Source of the DNA: CAVVFX01 sp963747535
Lineage (GTDB): Bacteria; Acidobacteriota; Terriglobia; Bryobacterales; Bryobacteraceae
Assembly: GCA_963747535.1 (NCBI GenBank)
Contig: CAVVFX010000023.1
Coordinates: 482,535-546,534 of the forward strand
DNA length: 64,000 nt
Direction of reading: 5' to 3'
Positions 1 to 8,936 of the stretch are shown here, in pieces (position 1 is the stretch's first letter; the number at the start of each line of letters is the position of its first letter). The position numbers and the translations under genes were made by a program. The notes beneath the pieces are model-generated. The model saw only the letters and a program-made list of their open reading frames with translations. It made no database searches and was not told the DNA's origin.

Positions 1-1133
1 ACGTGGCGGATTCCGGCCAGCATGATGAACGATGTTCCGAGCGGCCAGTACAACGCGGCGAATTGGACCGTCCCGCGCAATCCCCCCCGCCACCCGTCTG
101 CAACACCCGCGAGCAATACGCTGTTGATCATGATTCCGAGAGCTGCACCGGCGTACACCATGAAAACCAACCGATGCGTGCGGCTGCGCGAGAGGGTCGC
201 GGCGATGAACTGGAGAATGGCTTGCTGTCGGGGGTTGCGCGTGAGGTGCAAGTTCCAGGTCGCGTGATGAGACGCGTCGGAACTTTCGAGCAGTTTCCGG
301 TAGCGCCGAAACTCAAGCAGATACGTCGCCGCGGATAGCGCGAGTGCGCCTACCACAGCGATCAGGGCGCGTGCGGCCATCGCGGAGAAGAATGGATTGC
401 GATCACCCGAGAGGACGCGATGCAAGCCGCCGAACCAGACCGGCGGCGCCCACGCTCCGAATTCCGGAAGCCGCGCAATCGTCTGCGGAGTCCAGTAGAC
501 GATGGACCAACTGTAGAGGCCTGCGAGAAAGAAGACGGCGACCAGCAGTCCCTGCACGTAAGTCGAGATCTGGGTAAACCGTTTCGCCGGTATGGCGTTC
601 AGCAGAACGCCTTGCAGCGCCACGATCGCGAAGAAGATGAAGAAGCATTCGAGCACGGCCGGAATGAGCCGGGCGAGTGCACCGTCGTGATTCGCGGGCG
701 CCGTGAAATAGTGCGGCGGCACGAAGCTCGGGAGAAAGCTGATCGTCAGGATCAGCGTCGCGGCGAAGAGCAGAATGGACACGAATCGTGCGACGAAGAT
801 CTGCCGCGGCGTCGCCGGAAAGCTTGCCAGCGCCAGAAAGTCGCGGCGAGTCGGGAACAACGCTTGCCAGGCCAACAACGCGAGTACGCCGGTAATCGCG
901 AAGAGTAATGTGAGGACCGCGAGTTCGTCGACGATAGGAGACGGGATCCTGCGGTGCGACAGGTACGGCGGATCGAGGAGCAACATACCGGCCGGCACAG
1001 CCATGGCGAATGCGGCCACTGCTATCGTCTGCCACCGGCCACGCGTCGAGAACATCTCGCTATCGAACATCCGCGCCAGGAAATGGCGGACCAGTTCAAA
1101 GCCGATGGCGTGCGTTTCGTCGAGCCATTTCAT
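1..1133 (-). CDS. ABC transporter permease (partial, runs off left edge)
   Basis: An open frame of about 377 codons starts with ATG at 1133 and reads leftward through the window edge, so the C-terminus is missing. The protein begins MKWLDETHAIGFELVRHF and has several long hydrophobic stretches (for example LLFAITGVLALLAW and FFIFFAIVALQGVLL) separated by basic loops, as expected for an ABC-2 type exporter permease. Its start overlaps the stop of the upstream ATPase gene by four bases (ATGA), so the two are probably translationally coupled and form one transporter under the PadR regulator. The substrate cannot be told. Confidence 0.75.
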   Translation of the reverse strand, partial: MKWLDETHAIGFELVRHFLARMFDSEMFSTRGRWQTIAVAAFAMAVPAGMLLLDPPYLSHRRIPSPIVDELAVLTLLFAITGVLALLAWQALFPTRRDFLALASFPATPRQIFVARFVSILLFAATLILTISFLPSFVPPHYFTAPANHDGALARLIPAVLECFFIFFAIVALQGVLLNAIPAKRFTQISTYVQGLLVAVFFLAGLYSWSIVYWTPQTIARLPEFGAWAPPVWFGGLHRVLSGDRNPFFSAMAARALIAVVGALALSAATYLLEFRRYRKLLESSDASHHATWNLHLTRNPRQQAILQFIAATLSRSRTHRLVFMVYAGAALGIMINSVLLAGVADGWRGGLRGTVQFAALYWPLGTSFIMLAGIRH

Positions 1134-1900
1134 GACTGCATCACGCAAAGAATGCGCTCGGCAAGGTCGTGCGCGGAGCCTTCCGCTGTGAGTTGCGCAA
1201 AGACGCCTTCGAGCGATGGCTGGTCCATTACCTGGCGCAAATGGCCGATGGAATCGTCCGCCACCACGCGCCCTTTGCGCAGAATGAGGACGCGCGCGCA
1301 GACCTTTTCCATCACTTCCAAAACATGCGAACTGTAGAGGATGATCTTCCCCTGCGCGGCGAGGCCTTGCAGCAGTTCGCGAACCGCAACCATGGTGTTG
1401 ACGTCGAGTCCGGAGAGCGGCTCGTCGAGGATCAACACCTCCGGATTGTGCAGCAGTGCGGCGGAGAGCAGGATCTTCTGCCGCATGCCCTTGGAATACG
1501 AGGAGACCGCCGCATCACGATCGTCCCAGAGCGAGAAGAGTTGCAGGAATTCCTGAATCTTGGGCTCCAGTTCCGAGCGCTTCAAGCCGCGCAGACGCCC
1601 GGCGAGTTGCAGGTATTCGCGGCCGGAGAGATAAGGATAGAGATTCGCTTCTTCCGGCACGTAGCCGAGACGGCGCTGGAATCCCGGGAGATCGTCGATG
1701 ATACTTCGGCCATGCCATAGGATGCGGCCTTCGCTCGGCTCCAGCAGGCCGATGATCATCTTCACGGTGGTGCTCTTGCCCGCGCCGTTGGGTCCCACGT
1801 AGCCCAGAATTTCGCCGGATTGGATGACGAAGCTGACGTCATCGACGGCGGGGATACCGTTGAAGCGTTTACTGAGGCGCTCAATCTGCAAAGTCGCCAT
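1130..1900 (-). CDS. ABC transporter ATP-binding protein
   Basis: A 256-residue ATPase of ABC-2 exporter type. Walker A is GPNGAGKST near residue 37, the signature region is SYSKGMRQK, and Walker B is LILDEPLSGLD, followed by the switch histidine in YSSHVLEVME. It should energise the membrane protein encoded immediately downstream by an ATGA overlap. The PadR gene upstream ends one base before this start, so all three form a tight operon. Such PadR-ABC sets usually handle drugs, peptides or lipids; the substrate is unknown here. Confidence 0.93.
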   Translation of the reverse strand: MATLQIERLSKRFNGIPAVDDVSFVIQSGEILGYVGPNGAGKSTTVKMIIGLLEPSEGRILWHGRSIIDDLPGFQRRLGYVPEEANLYPYLSGREYLQLAGRLRGLKRSELEPKIQEFLQLFSLWDDRDAAVSSYSKGMRQKILLSAALLHNPEVLILDEPLSGLDVNTMVAVRELLQGLAAQGKIILYSSHVLEVMEKVCARVLILRKGRVVADDSIGHLRQVMDQPSLEGVFAQLTAEGSAHDLAERILCVMQS

Positions 1901-1901
1901 A

Positions 1902-2243
1902 TCAGGCAGTCTCCATGATCCGCGCGATCGCCGCAGTCATCCGGTCCCAGTATTTGGATTCGGCGGCTAAATGCTTCCGTCCGGCAGCGGTGATGCGGTA
2001 GTATTTTGCGCGCCGGTTGTTGTCGGACGTGCCCCATACCGAGGCGAGCAGTCCGCGCAATTCCAGGCGATGCAGCGCAGGGTAAAGCGCGCCTTCCTCC
2101 ACGCGAAGGACCTCTTCCGAGGTGCTCTGGATGAATTCCGCGATGGCATAGCCGTGCAGCGGTCCGCGGATGAGGGTTTTGAGAATCAGCATATCGAGCG
2201 TGCCCTGGACGATCTCTCCGCCGGATTTCTTTTTCTCTTCCAT
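1902..2243 (-). CDS. PadR family transcriptional regulator
   Basis: A 113-residue winged-helix regulator. The PadR core is clear: QGTLDMLILKTL, then GPLHGYAIAEFI, then EGALYPALHRLELRGLL and the wing residues RRAKYYRITAAGRKHL. PadR proteins usually repress a neighbouring transporter until a ligand binds. As first gene of the operon with an ABC ATPase and permease, it likely controls its own transcription and that of the exporter. The 292 bases upstream hold a REP-like repeat and, close to the gene, the promoter. Confidence 0.93.
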   Translation of the reverse strand: MEEKKKSGGEIVQGTLDMLILKTLIRGPLHGYAIAEFIQSTSEEVLRVEEGALYPALHRLELRGLLASVWGTSDNNRRAKYYRITAAGRKHLAAESKYWDRMTAAIARIMETA

Positions 2244-2309
2244 AAACTGTTTATGGGAGAAGTATGCGCCTGCTTTTTGCCGGCGTCAAGGGGCATTTGA
2301 AGTCTCTTG

Positions 2310-2475
2310 CCGGGCAGCAAGCCAGCTCTCCAGAAACAGCGCCGTTCGGAGGCTGCTCTGCAGCCGGCAGACCACAAAAAACGATGGCCTCCCCTACGGG
2401 GACCGGTGGCTGGCAGTTTCAGATTCCTTTGGAGAGCGCCGTGGAGGCGTGCTCGTGCGGCTGAGCCGGCCGCGG
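2310..2475. repeat. REP-like intergenic repeat, copy A
   Basis: A fairly complete copy of a dispersed repeat. In order it holds AGCTCTCCAGAAACAGCG, GGCTGCTCTGCAGCC (a palindrome), GCAGACCACAAAAAACGATGG, then GGCAGTTTCAGATTCCTT and GCGTGCTCGTGCGGCTGAG. The same blocks recur near 13.4, 32.2, 34.4, 45.4 and 53.3 kb. It lies between a divergent regulator and dehydrogenase gene and has no coding signal of its own. Confidence 0.75.
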
Positions 2476-2535
2476 GCAGGATTGCCTGACAGGATTGTCC
2501 GCCCCACTAAACAAGGGCTGATAGAATAGCCGGGC

Positions 2536-3714
2536 ATGGACAGGCGTAGTTTTCTTTTGACCGCTGCCGCCGCGCAGAGCATGCCGGGCGCCAACGATCG
2601 AATTCGCACGGGCATTATCGGAGCCGGCGGACGCGGCCGCTATCTTACCGGTCAGTTCAAAGAGATCGGCGCCGAGATGGCCGCGGTTTGCGACATCTAC
2701 GAGCCCAATCTGCAGGCCGGCCTCAAAGAAGCCAACACCGGCGCAAAATCTTTCCGCGACTATCGCAAGTTGCTCGACGATAAGCGCATCGACGCCGTGA
2801 TTGTCGCAACACCCGACCACTGGCACGCGCGTATGGTGATCGACGCGGTGGAAGCCGGCAAGGATGTGTACTGCGAGAAGCCCATGGCACATACCATCCC
2901 GGAGACTTACGCGATCGTCGAGGCGGTCCGGCGCACGAAGCGCGTGGTGCAGGTCGGGATGCAGCGGCGCAGTTCCGAATTGTTCCTCGCAGGCAAGAAG
3001 ATCGTGGACTCCGGAGAACTTGGCGAGATCCGCCTCGTGACTTCCGCTTGGTACAACTATACGCCGGCGTTCAGCGACCGCAAGCTGGCCGGGGATCTCG
3101 ATTGGAAGCAGTGGCTAGGCAGCGCGCCGGAGCGTCCGGTCGATCCGATGCGGTTTTTCAACTGGTATTACTTCTACGATTACTCGGGAGGGCTGCTGGT
3201 TGGGCAGGCGGCGCACATCGTCGACTGCATCCAGTGGTACATGAACTCGATGGCGCCGCTGGCCGTTACTTGCACCGGCGGCAAAGTGAATCTGCCCGGC
3301 GCCGAAGTTCCCGAGACAGCGGTGATGGCGATGGAGTATCCCGAAAACTATCTGGCGACGTTTACGCTTGGGTACAAGGCGATGCGGTACTCCATGTTCG
3401 ACGATCAGATCAAGCAGTTCCACGGGAATAAGGGACGGCTCGACGTGGGGCGGGAGTGGTATGCGCAGTATCCGGAACAGCCCAACGCGATCGACATGAA
3501 GGCCAGTGTGGAGAGTCGGAAGCCCGGCAGTTTCGCCACGGCCGCGCCGGCGCACATTCGTAATTTTCTGGAATGCATCCGGACGCGCAAGGATCCCAAT
3601 GCGCCGGTGGAAGCTGGGCAGGCTACCGCGATTGTACTGGCTATGGCGATGGATTCACTGCGTAGTGGACGGCGATTGAAGTGGAATGCAGCGGCGCGGA
3701 AAGCGGAGGCGTGA
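2536..3714 (+). CDS. Gfo/Idh/MocA family NAD(P)-dependent oxidoreductase
   Basis: A 392-residue dehydrogenase. The N-terminus MDRRSFLLTAAAAQS resembles a short Tat-like leader, common for this family in Acidobacteriota. It is followed by a Rossmann fold with GIIGAGGRGRY and the conserved EKPMAHT motif near residue 117. The C-terminal half has the alpha/beta substrate domain with GGLLVGQAAHIVDCIQWY. Members oxidise or epimerise sugars and inositols. The specific substrate cannot be told. It stands alone, with no linked sugar genes. Confidence 0.9.
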   Translation: MDRRSFLLTAAAAQSMPGANDRIRTGIIGAGGRGRYLTGQFKEIGAEMAAVCDIYEPNLQAGLKEANTGAKSFRDYRKLLDDKRIDAVIVATPDHWHARMVIDAVEAGKDVYCEKPMAHTIPETYAIVEAVRRTKRVVQVGMQRRSSELFLAGKKIVDSGELGEIRLVTSAWYNYTPAFSDRKLAGDLDWKQWLGSAPERPVDPMRFFNWYYFYDYSGGLLVGQAAHIVDCIQWYMNSMAPLAVTCTGGKVNLPGAEVPETAVMAMEYPENYLATFTLGYKAMRYSMFDDQIKQFHGNKGRLDVGREWYAQYPEQPNAIDMKASVESRKPGSFATAAPAHIRNFLECIRTRKDPNAPVEAGQATAIVLAMAMDSLRSGRRLKWNAAARKAEA

Positions 3715-3766
3715 GGCGACCTCGAAGATAGCATCTGAATCCTGACCGCTCACGTATAATGCAAGC

Positions 3767-4135
3767 ATGGCAGTAAAGAAGAATCCAGCCGCTGTTGCTT
3801 TAGGGCGGAAAGGCGGCAAAAAAGGCGGTCCCGCTAGAGCTGCCAAACTCACTCCTCAAGAACGCAGTGAGAGCGCCCGGAAAGCGGTCCAGGCCCGGTG
3901 GTCGAAAGCCAACGGAGAAGACATGACAGCCAAGAAGCAGGCCGTTCCGCCTACCTCGCTTCCCGACCCTTCGAAAAAGGCTCTTCACCTCTGCCTGCAG
4001 CGCATCAAAGACGCCACGGACGAAACCGAAATCCGCCGCCTGACCGAAGAACTGCAAAGGATCGTGTTCCACCGTCAATATCAGAATGCCGAAAATCAGG
4101 AAGCCGCCGGCCGGCGTCATGAAGCATCTCGTTGA
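3767..4135 (+). CDS. Small basic protein with KGG-type repeat, unknown function
   Basis: A 122-residue protein. The first 50 residues are rich in Lys, Ala and Gly (MAVKKNPAAVALGRKGGKKGG) followed by LTPQERSESARKAVQARW, a motif frequent in short proteins of soil bacteria and suggestive of nucleic-acid binding. The second half is a mixed helical region (SLPDPSKKALHLCLQRIKDA, TEIRRLTEELQRIVFHRQY) that could be an oligomerisation helix. Its end overlaps the next small gene in another frame by about 50 bases. Function is unknown. Confidence 0.7.
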   Translation: MAVKKNPAAVALGRKGGKKGGPARAAKLTPQERSESARKAVQARWSKANGEDMTAKKQAVPPTSLPDPSKKALHLCLQRIKDATDETEIRRLTEELQRIVFHRQYQNAENQEAAGRRHEASR

Positions 4136-4325
4136 TCGCTTTCGTGACGGTCGGATTTCGGTGGCCGACTTCGACGCATTGCAGGATTGGTTGAACGCCA
4201 ACCACGACGTTCCATCTGGAAAGTGGTACAAGCGATTTCCGAAATTTATCCTGGCAGGCGAAGGCGAAGACCCGAAAACTTTTCTCACTCCAGGCATGGC
4301 TCCAAATGGTCAGGAAGTTCCGTGA
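4086..4325 (+). CDS. Hypothetical 79-residue protein
   Basis: A small protein starting MPKIRKPPAGVMKHLVDR; an internal ATG twelve codons later is an alternative start that reduces the overlap with the gene before it. It contains DFDALQDWLNANHDVPSGKW and ends TFLTPGMAPNGQEVP. Acidic helices followed by a WYKRFPKF segment suggest a folded domain, but I do not recognise the family. The overlap with the KGG-type gene suggests coexpression. Convergent with the helicase gene downstream. Confidence 0.6.
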   Translation: MPKIRKPPAGVMKHLVDRFRDGRISVADFDALQDWLNANHDVPSGKWYKRFPKFILAGEGEDPKTFLTPGMAPNGQEVP

Positions 4326-4356
4326 GTCCCCGTAACACGGACTGATCAAGTCTGTG

Positions 4357-7300
4357 CTACTTGGGAAGCCACTGCTTCACTCTGGACAGGGAGCCTTCCA
4401 TGTCATCGCGCACTTCGTAGACCCAGAGACGTAGAATGTCCCAGCCGAGATCGCTCAGGCGTCTGGACCGGATCTGGTCGCGCCGGCAGAGTTCTCCGTT
4501 CCAATGGCGGTGGTAGTTTTCGCCGTCGACCTCGATGTCGAGTTTGCGCTCTCCGTCGAAGAGCGCGAAGTCCAGCGTGTAAGGCGCTTCTTCATACTGC
4601 GGGATGGGCCGCAAGCCCGCGCCATACATCGCTTTATAAAACAGCCGCTCCCAATCGGAGACCAATTCGGGATGCGCGACGATCGGGTAGTCAGCCCCCA
4701 ATTCAAGGGAAGCCTGAGGGCTGGGCTCGCGAGCCGCTAGGTCCTGGGTGTACTCGGCGAAGCCTGCGAGATAACTCACATCGGAGTGAATGGCGGCTTG
4801 CCGGTCTCCTACAACCACCAGTTCCGAACGGGCACGCGTGATGGCGACGTTGAAGAGGTTTCCGTTGCCCTTGAGGAAGCGAATCGCGCTATCGCCGATG
4901 CCCTGGGACACGACGGCCGAGAAGAAGATTACGTCACGTTCGTCCCCCTGGAAACCGTGGACGGTATCGACGACAAATTGCATCGCGACGAGTTTCTGGG
5001 ATAGTTCGCTATCCTGGTGCACCAGCGCGCGAATGCGGTTGGCTTGCGCACGAAACGGCGTGACGACGCCGATGGTCCCCGTGTACCCGTCTTCAACTAC
5101 CAGCCTGCGCACCCCTGCGATCACAGCCTCGGCTTCCTTGGCATTGATCGCGCCACCGGCGGATGGACGGACTACTTTGCCCCTGACGTCTACCCACCGG
5201 ACTGCGGGACCTGCCTTGCGATTGAGTGTCTCGTGATCGGTCACCACTCTCAAACGGCCCCGGTAGAAATGCCGGTTGGAGAACGCGATGATGTCGCGGT
5301 GAGAGCGGTGGTGATCGCGCAGATTTACCAGATCCTCGTAGCGGCACAGGCTGCGCGCGAGATCAAATAGGGAGTTGACGGAATAGGCCCAGGTGCCGCC
5401 GCCTTCCGCGAGCCCGTGCGCAGCCTGCATGAGGCGGTCCTGTTGCGGAACGACGGTGCTGACATGCTTAAGCTGCAGCGGGTCGCCGATGATCACGGCG
5501 CGTTTGGCTCGAAACAGGAGCGGCAAGGCTGAAGCGATATCGCACTGGCTGGCTTCGTCAATGACCACCAGGTCGAACACGCCGGGCTCGAACGGCAGAC
5601 GCCCGCGCGCCGAGAGCGAGGTCACGGCCCAACACGGCTGGAGTTTCGCCACTTTGGGAAACAGGTTGTAGTAGCGGCGAAACACCTTTCTGCCTGCGCC
5701 CTCGTCGTAATGATCCCCGCCGGCGATCATCTGGAGCAGCGATACATATTCGCCCAGCAATTTGCGCTGCTCCGGTTTCCAGCGTCCGGGACGCAGACGC
5801 AGCCAGCTCTGCCATAGCTCGACAGAGTTGTGCGCGGAGTCTTCGGCGATGCGCGTCAACTCGCGCGCCTGGGTTTCGAGCGGCGGGGCGGCGCGTAACT
5901 GGTCGAGCGCCTGCAAATACGCCTGGACTCGCGTAGCCCATATCAGCCGGTCCGCCAGCGTCAGACGGAACTTCTCGATGTCCTCCGAGGGAGCTACGCA
6001 CACCCTCGCGGCGTCGGACGAGAGTTCTTCGGCGAGCTCCACGATTCGCTGGAGACGGCGGGGCTTTACCGAGCTCCAGACCATGCGAACCATCGCCGGC
6101 TGGGCTTCTTCTCTGGCAGCTTCGAGCGCGTCGGAAAGAGCCTCGACGCGGCGGCGAACGGCTTCGCTATCGAGCGTGCGGAGTGCGGTGAAAGCATCTC
6201 CGGGGAACAGCGCACGTGCGGGTTCAGCGGCCCGCTCCAGTTCATCCACCTGGTTGCGCAAGCTCACCACCTCGGCGATGCGGGCCTGTACGGCAGCGTA
6301 GCGGGCGCGCATTTCATCGTGGACTTGTTTTTGCCACTCGTAGCCGGTGGTGTCGTCGGCGTTCGATGTCTCGGCGAGTGTCGCGGTGAGGTGCTGCGCG
6401 AGTTGGGCGTGATGTTCTTCTTTGCCGAGCCGCAACAGCAGCGGAGTGGGTCCGACATCATTGACGCGGGATTCCACGACACTCACCGCATGGTTGTTCC
6501 GGCTGGAGAACAACACGCTCGAACCGTGCCATGCCTGGTTGATCAGGAGCGAGGTGACGACCTGCGATTTACCTGTTCCGGGCGGGCCGGTGACCACTGT
6601 AAGGGGCGCGCTCAAACCTTGCACCACGGCCTGACGCTGCTCGGTGTTGAGCGGCAGAATCTCCAGGATCGGGCGGTCTTCGGGCGGCGGCGACTGGGCG
6701 TCGCCACCTTGCAGCCAGAGTCCCAACGCGGTGCCGCGCACGGCTTCCTCATCGCACTGGGCCAGCTTTCGCAGTTCGATTTCCAGACCGTAGGTGAACG
6801 GCGAGCGCGCGCCGGCGAAAAGCATCGCACGGTTGTAGATGCCGTGCGCAGTCAGGTCGCGCAAACGGACGCCCTGAGAGAGCTGATACGGGTTCAGTTC
6901 CTCTTTCCAATCCCAGTCCGGCCGGCGATGCTGCAGGCGGAAGATGATCTCGTCCCATTGCGGCACGTCGTCATCGGAGTTGGCGAGTCCTAACTCCTCG
7001 GAAAGCTGGATGGCTTCATCGATGAGATTGCCGCTGTCAACCGACGGCAGGTTTTTCAGCACTTCCGGATTGAACTGCGGGATGGCGCTGGCGGCCCGCA
7101 GCATTTCACTAAGTTCTTCCGTTTCCTCAATCGGATAGAGCAGCACCGGCTCGAGCCGCGTCTCCTCCTGATCCCGCAAGTGGACCGATCGAACGCGGAT
7201 CCCGTAGCCGACATAGAGAGCGAGTTGGCCGGGTTCCCGACGCGCTTTCTGGACCATGCGGCGGGCCGCGCGATCGGTCGGCGAAGTAGCGTGCGCAGAC

Positions 7301-7650
7301 ACCGCGAGGGGACGCGCGAAGGGCAGTTCGCCGAGAGCGACGTACTCCTGATTCTCGGCGGCTGCCGGTATGCTGATACCAGCGCCGCTTTCGCGCGAGA
7401 GGCAATCGAGGTAGTAGCGGCAGAGCTCGGAGAGGAACTTGTGGCGGGGTGCGGAGGTTGATCCAGGCAACTCGTCGCGAGCTCCCGGCCACCAGCGGTA
7501 CGTGCTGTCCTGCACGATTTCGGCGTCGGCTGAACCGTAGAGAGCCGCGGCCACCTCGGACTTATCGAGTCCTAACTCAGCTGCAATCTGCTGAGCCTTG
7601 AGTCCCGGTTTGCCCGACAGGAGTTGCTGGATTCTTTGGGCTGGGCTCAT
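4357..7650 (-). CDS. SF1 helicase with C-terminal DUF559 nuclease-like domain
   Basis: About 1097 residues. The N-terminus (MSPAQRIQQLLSG, then LKAQQIAAELGLDKSEVAAA) looks like a winged helix. A superfamily-1 (Upf1/Dna2-like) helicase core follows: Walker A GPPGTGKSQ near residue 353, motif II VVIDEASQCD near 697, DTVHGFQGDERDV, and motif VI NVAITRARSELVV near 940. The last 100 residues carry YTLDFALFDGERKLDIEVDG and the pattern of DUF559, a Vsr/PD-(D/E)XK-like fold. An ATG at 7695 would add 15 residues encoded by a repeat, so 7650 is preferred. Such fusions occur in DNA repair and defence settings; that role here is inferred. Confidence 0.85.
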   Translation of the reverse strand: MSPAQRIQQLLSGKPGLKAQQIAAELGLDKSEVAAALYGSADAEIVQDSTYRWWPGARDELPGSTSAPRHKFLSELCRYYLDCLSRESGAGISIPAAAENQEYVALGELPFARPLAVSAHATSPTDRAARRMVQKARREPGQLALYVGYGIRVRSVHLRDQEETRLEPVLLYPIEETEELSEMLRAASAIPQFNPEVLKNLPSVDSGNLIDEAIQLSEELGLANSDDDVPQWDEIIFRLQHRRPDWDWKEELNPYQLSQGVRLRDLTAHGIYNRAMLFAGARSPFTYGLEIELRKLAQCDEEAVRGTALGLWLQGGDAQSPPPEDRPILEILPLNTEQRQAVVQGLSAPLTVVTGPPGTGKSQVVTSLLINQAWHGSSVLFSSRNNHAVSVVESRVNDVGPTPLLLRLGKEEHHAQLAQHLTATLAETSNADDTTGYEWQKQVHDEMRARYAAVQARIAEVVSLRNQVDELERAAEPARALFPGDAFTALRTLDSEAVRRRVEALSDALEAAREEAQPAMVRMVWSSVKPRRLQRIVELAEELSSDAARVCVAPSEDIEKFRLTLADRLIWATRVQAYLQALDQLRAAPPLETQARELTRIAEDSAHNSVELWQSWLRLRPGRWKPEQRKLLGEYVSLLQMIAGGDHYDEGAGRKVFRRYYNLFPKVAKLQPCWAVTSLSARGRLPFEPGVFDLVVIDEASQCDIASALPLLFRAKRAVIIGDPLQLKHVSTVVPQQDRLMQAAHGLAEGGGTWAYSVNSLFDLARSLCRYEDLVNLRDHHRSHRDIIAFSNRHFYRGRLRVVTDHETLNRKAGPAVRWVDVRGKVVRPSAGGAINAKEAEAVIAGVRRLVVEDGYTGTIGVVTPFRAQANRIRALVHQDSELSQKLVAMQFVVDTVHGFQGDERDVIFFSAVVSQGIGDSAIRFLKGNGNLFNVAITRARSELVVVGDRQAAIHSDVSYLAGFAEYTQDLAAREPSPQASLELGADYPIVAHPELVSDWERLFYKAMYGAGLRPIPQYEEAPYTLDFALFDGERKLDIEVDGENYHRHWNGELCRRDQIRSRRLSDLGWDILRLWVYEVRDDMEGSLSRVKQWLPK

Positions 7651-7680
7651 AGGAACAGCATAGAACAGGAAAGGCATTGG

Positions 7681-8765
7681 GCCACGAATGAACACGAATA
7701 AACACGAATAAGAAATTCATCTGGCCGGCTACGATTTGCGCGGCTTCTTCTGCTGAGGTGAGTCGCCGTAGAGATGTGCGGGCGGAGGGAAATCGGGGAG
7801 GAGGAAGGATTTGGCAAAGAGTCCGTGTTTGAGGGCACTCTGGCAGGAGTGCTATTTGTTCCGAGAGCGTCCACCCCAGGTTGGCAAGCAGTTTGCAAGG
7901 AATGACTGCATGCCGGAAAAGAAAACACTGGAACGAGCTCAGAAGGACAAGCAGGAGGACAAGGCTCCCAGCACTCAGGCAGGCGAGTTTGTGCGCGAGG
8001 AGATGGACCACATCCGCGAAGGCAAACATGGGGCGCGATCTACTAAGCAGGCGATCGCAATCGGGCTCTCGAAAGCCCGGCGCGCAGGTGTAGATCTACC
8101 TCCACCGAAGGCAGGATCGGTCTCGGAGAAGACGCGGAAGCAGGCTAAGCGCGATACGGCGAAGGGCGCTGTCGGCGCTGGCAAGCCTTCAGCGAAACGA
8201 TCGGCGGCCAGCAGCCGTGCGCTCAAACGGGAAGGCCATGCGGCGGCGTCCAAGAAGGCGCTGTCGCAGCAGGCCAAAAGTGTTGCTGCCGCCAAAAGGT
8301 AATGTACTTTTCATAGCGCGTGCTGACCGCGCTGGCGTCGCTCCAAAGCGCACATCCTGAAAGACCTCCTCTCCGCGGCTCCGCGCCTCTGCGGTATTCT
8401 ACACGCCACTCCTCACCGGACTACCCTCACAGACATTTGAGCCTCTGAACTCACCGCCGAGACGCAGAGACGCAGAGGAGGACGCGGAGCACAATAACGT
8501 CACCTTTTTCCGGTGAATTCACTGAAACCAGGGGACATCCCAAAAGGCCCCAAAGAATCTGCGCCCCAGCCATGTTATGTAGAGAATAGAAGATTAAAGC
8601 ACTATTCCACACCTTTCTCCCGAAATTAGTCGGCTGCTCAAGACAATAAAAAGATGAACAAACCAAATGCCGGGATCGCCATGTCGAGGTCTCCCCGAGA
8701 AAATCGATATGGACCGCGCGGCCAATTGCCTTCTCCTATTCGTGTTCATTCGTGTTCATTCGTGG
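7681..8765. repeat. Pair of inverted CGTGTTCATT repeats bracketing DUF6496 gene
   Basis: Arm one, 7681-7709, reads GCCACGAATGAACACGAAT and continues with another AACACGAATA unit. Arm two, 8737-8765, is its reverse complement with about two mismatches (ATTCGTGTTCATT twice, then CGTGGC). Each arm is itself a tandem of a ten-base unit. The pair flanks the DUF6496 gene about 1 kb apart. The same word class forms the leaders of the GxxExxY genes at 47.8 and 63.1 kb. Confidence 0.6.
7910..8302 (+). CDS. DUF6496 domain-containing basic protein
   Basis: About 130 residues from the ATG at 7910, which has an AAGGA ribosome site just upstream; the open frame extends 33 codons further up, but that part looks noncoding. 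The central motif EEMDHIREGKHGARSTKQAI with AIGLSKARRAGV is the DUF6496 signature. The C-terminal half is a Lys/Ala/Ser-rich histone-like tail with SRALKREGHAAASKKALS. Probably nucleic-acid binding or nucleoid associated; function not established. Confidence 0.8.
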   Translation: MPEKKTLERAQKDKQEDKAPSTQAGEFVREEMDHIREGKHGARSTKQAIAIGLSKARRAGVDLPPPKAGSVSEKTRKQAKRDTAKGAVGAGKPSAKRSAASSRALKREGHAAASKKALSQQAKSVAAAKR

Positions 8766-8936
8766 CTAATTGGCTTTCCGCTTTCGCCCGGAGTGCCTCG
8801 GAGGCCGCCGAATGTAAAATGACCAAACGAACCCGAGCGTTCGTAAGGCTCTGCCTCTCAATGCGTTACGCGCCATTTCATCCTGGCCTGGAAGCCCGCC
8901 CACACGACTGCGGTGTAATAGAAACGTACCCTTCAC
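8303..8936. other. Gene-free stretch with palindromic GC-rich repeats
   Basis: No credible gene in these 634 bases. An imperfect inverted repeat lies at about 8368-8395 (CCTCTCCGCGG through GCCTCTGCGGT) and 8453-8487 (ACCGCCGAGACGCAGAGACG). Arm two of the CGTGTTCATT repeat pair follows at 8737-8765. The AT-rich section 8580-8660 may be remnant sequence. The promoter of the RND gene should lie in the last 100 bases. Confidence 0.6.

Noticed and set aside
403..1035. 210-codon minus-strand frame
   Set aside because: Arg/Ser-rich composition and no motif; the ABC permease in another frame of the same strand has membrane helices and couples to the ATPase.
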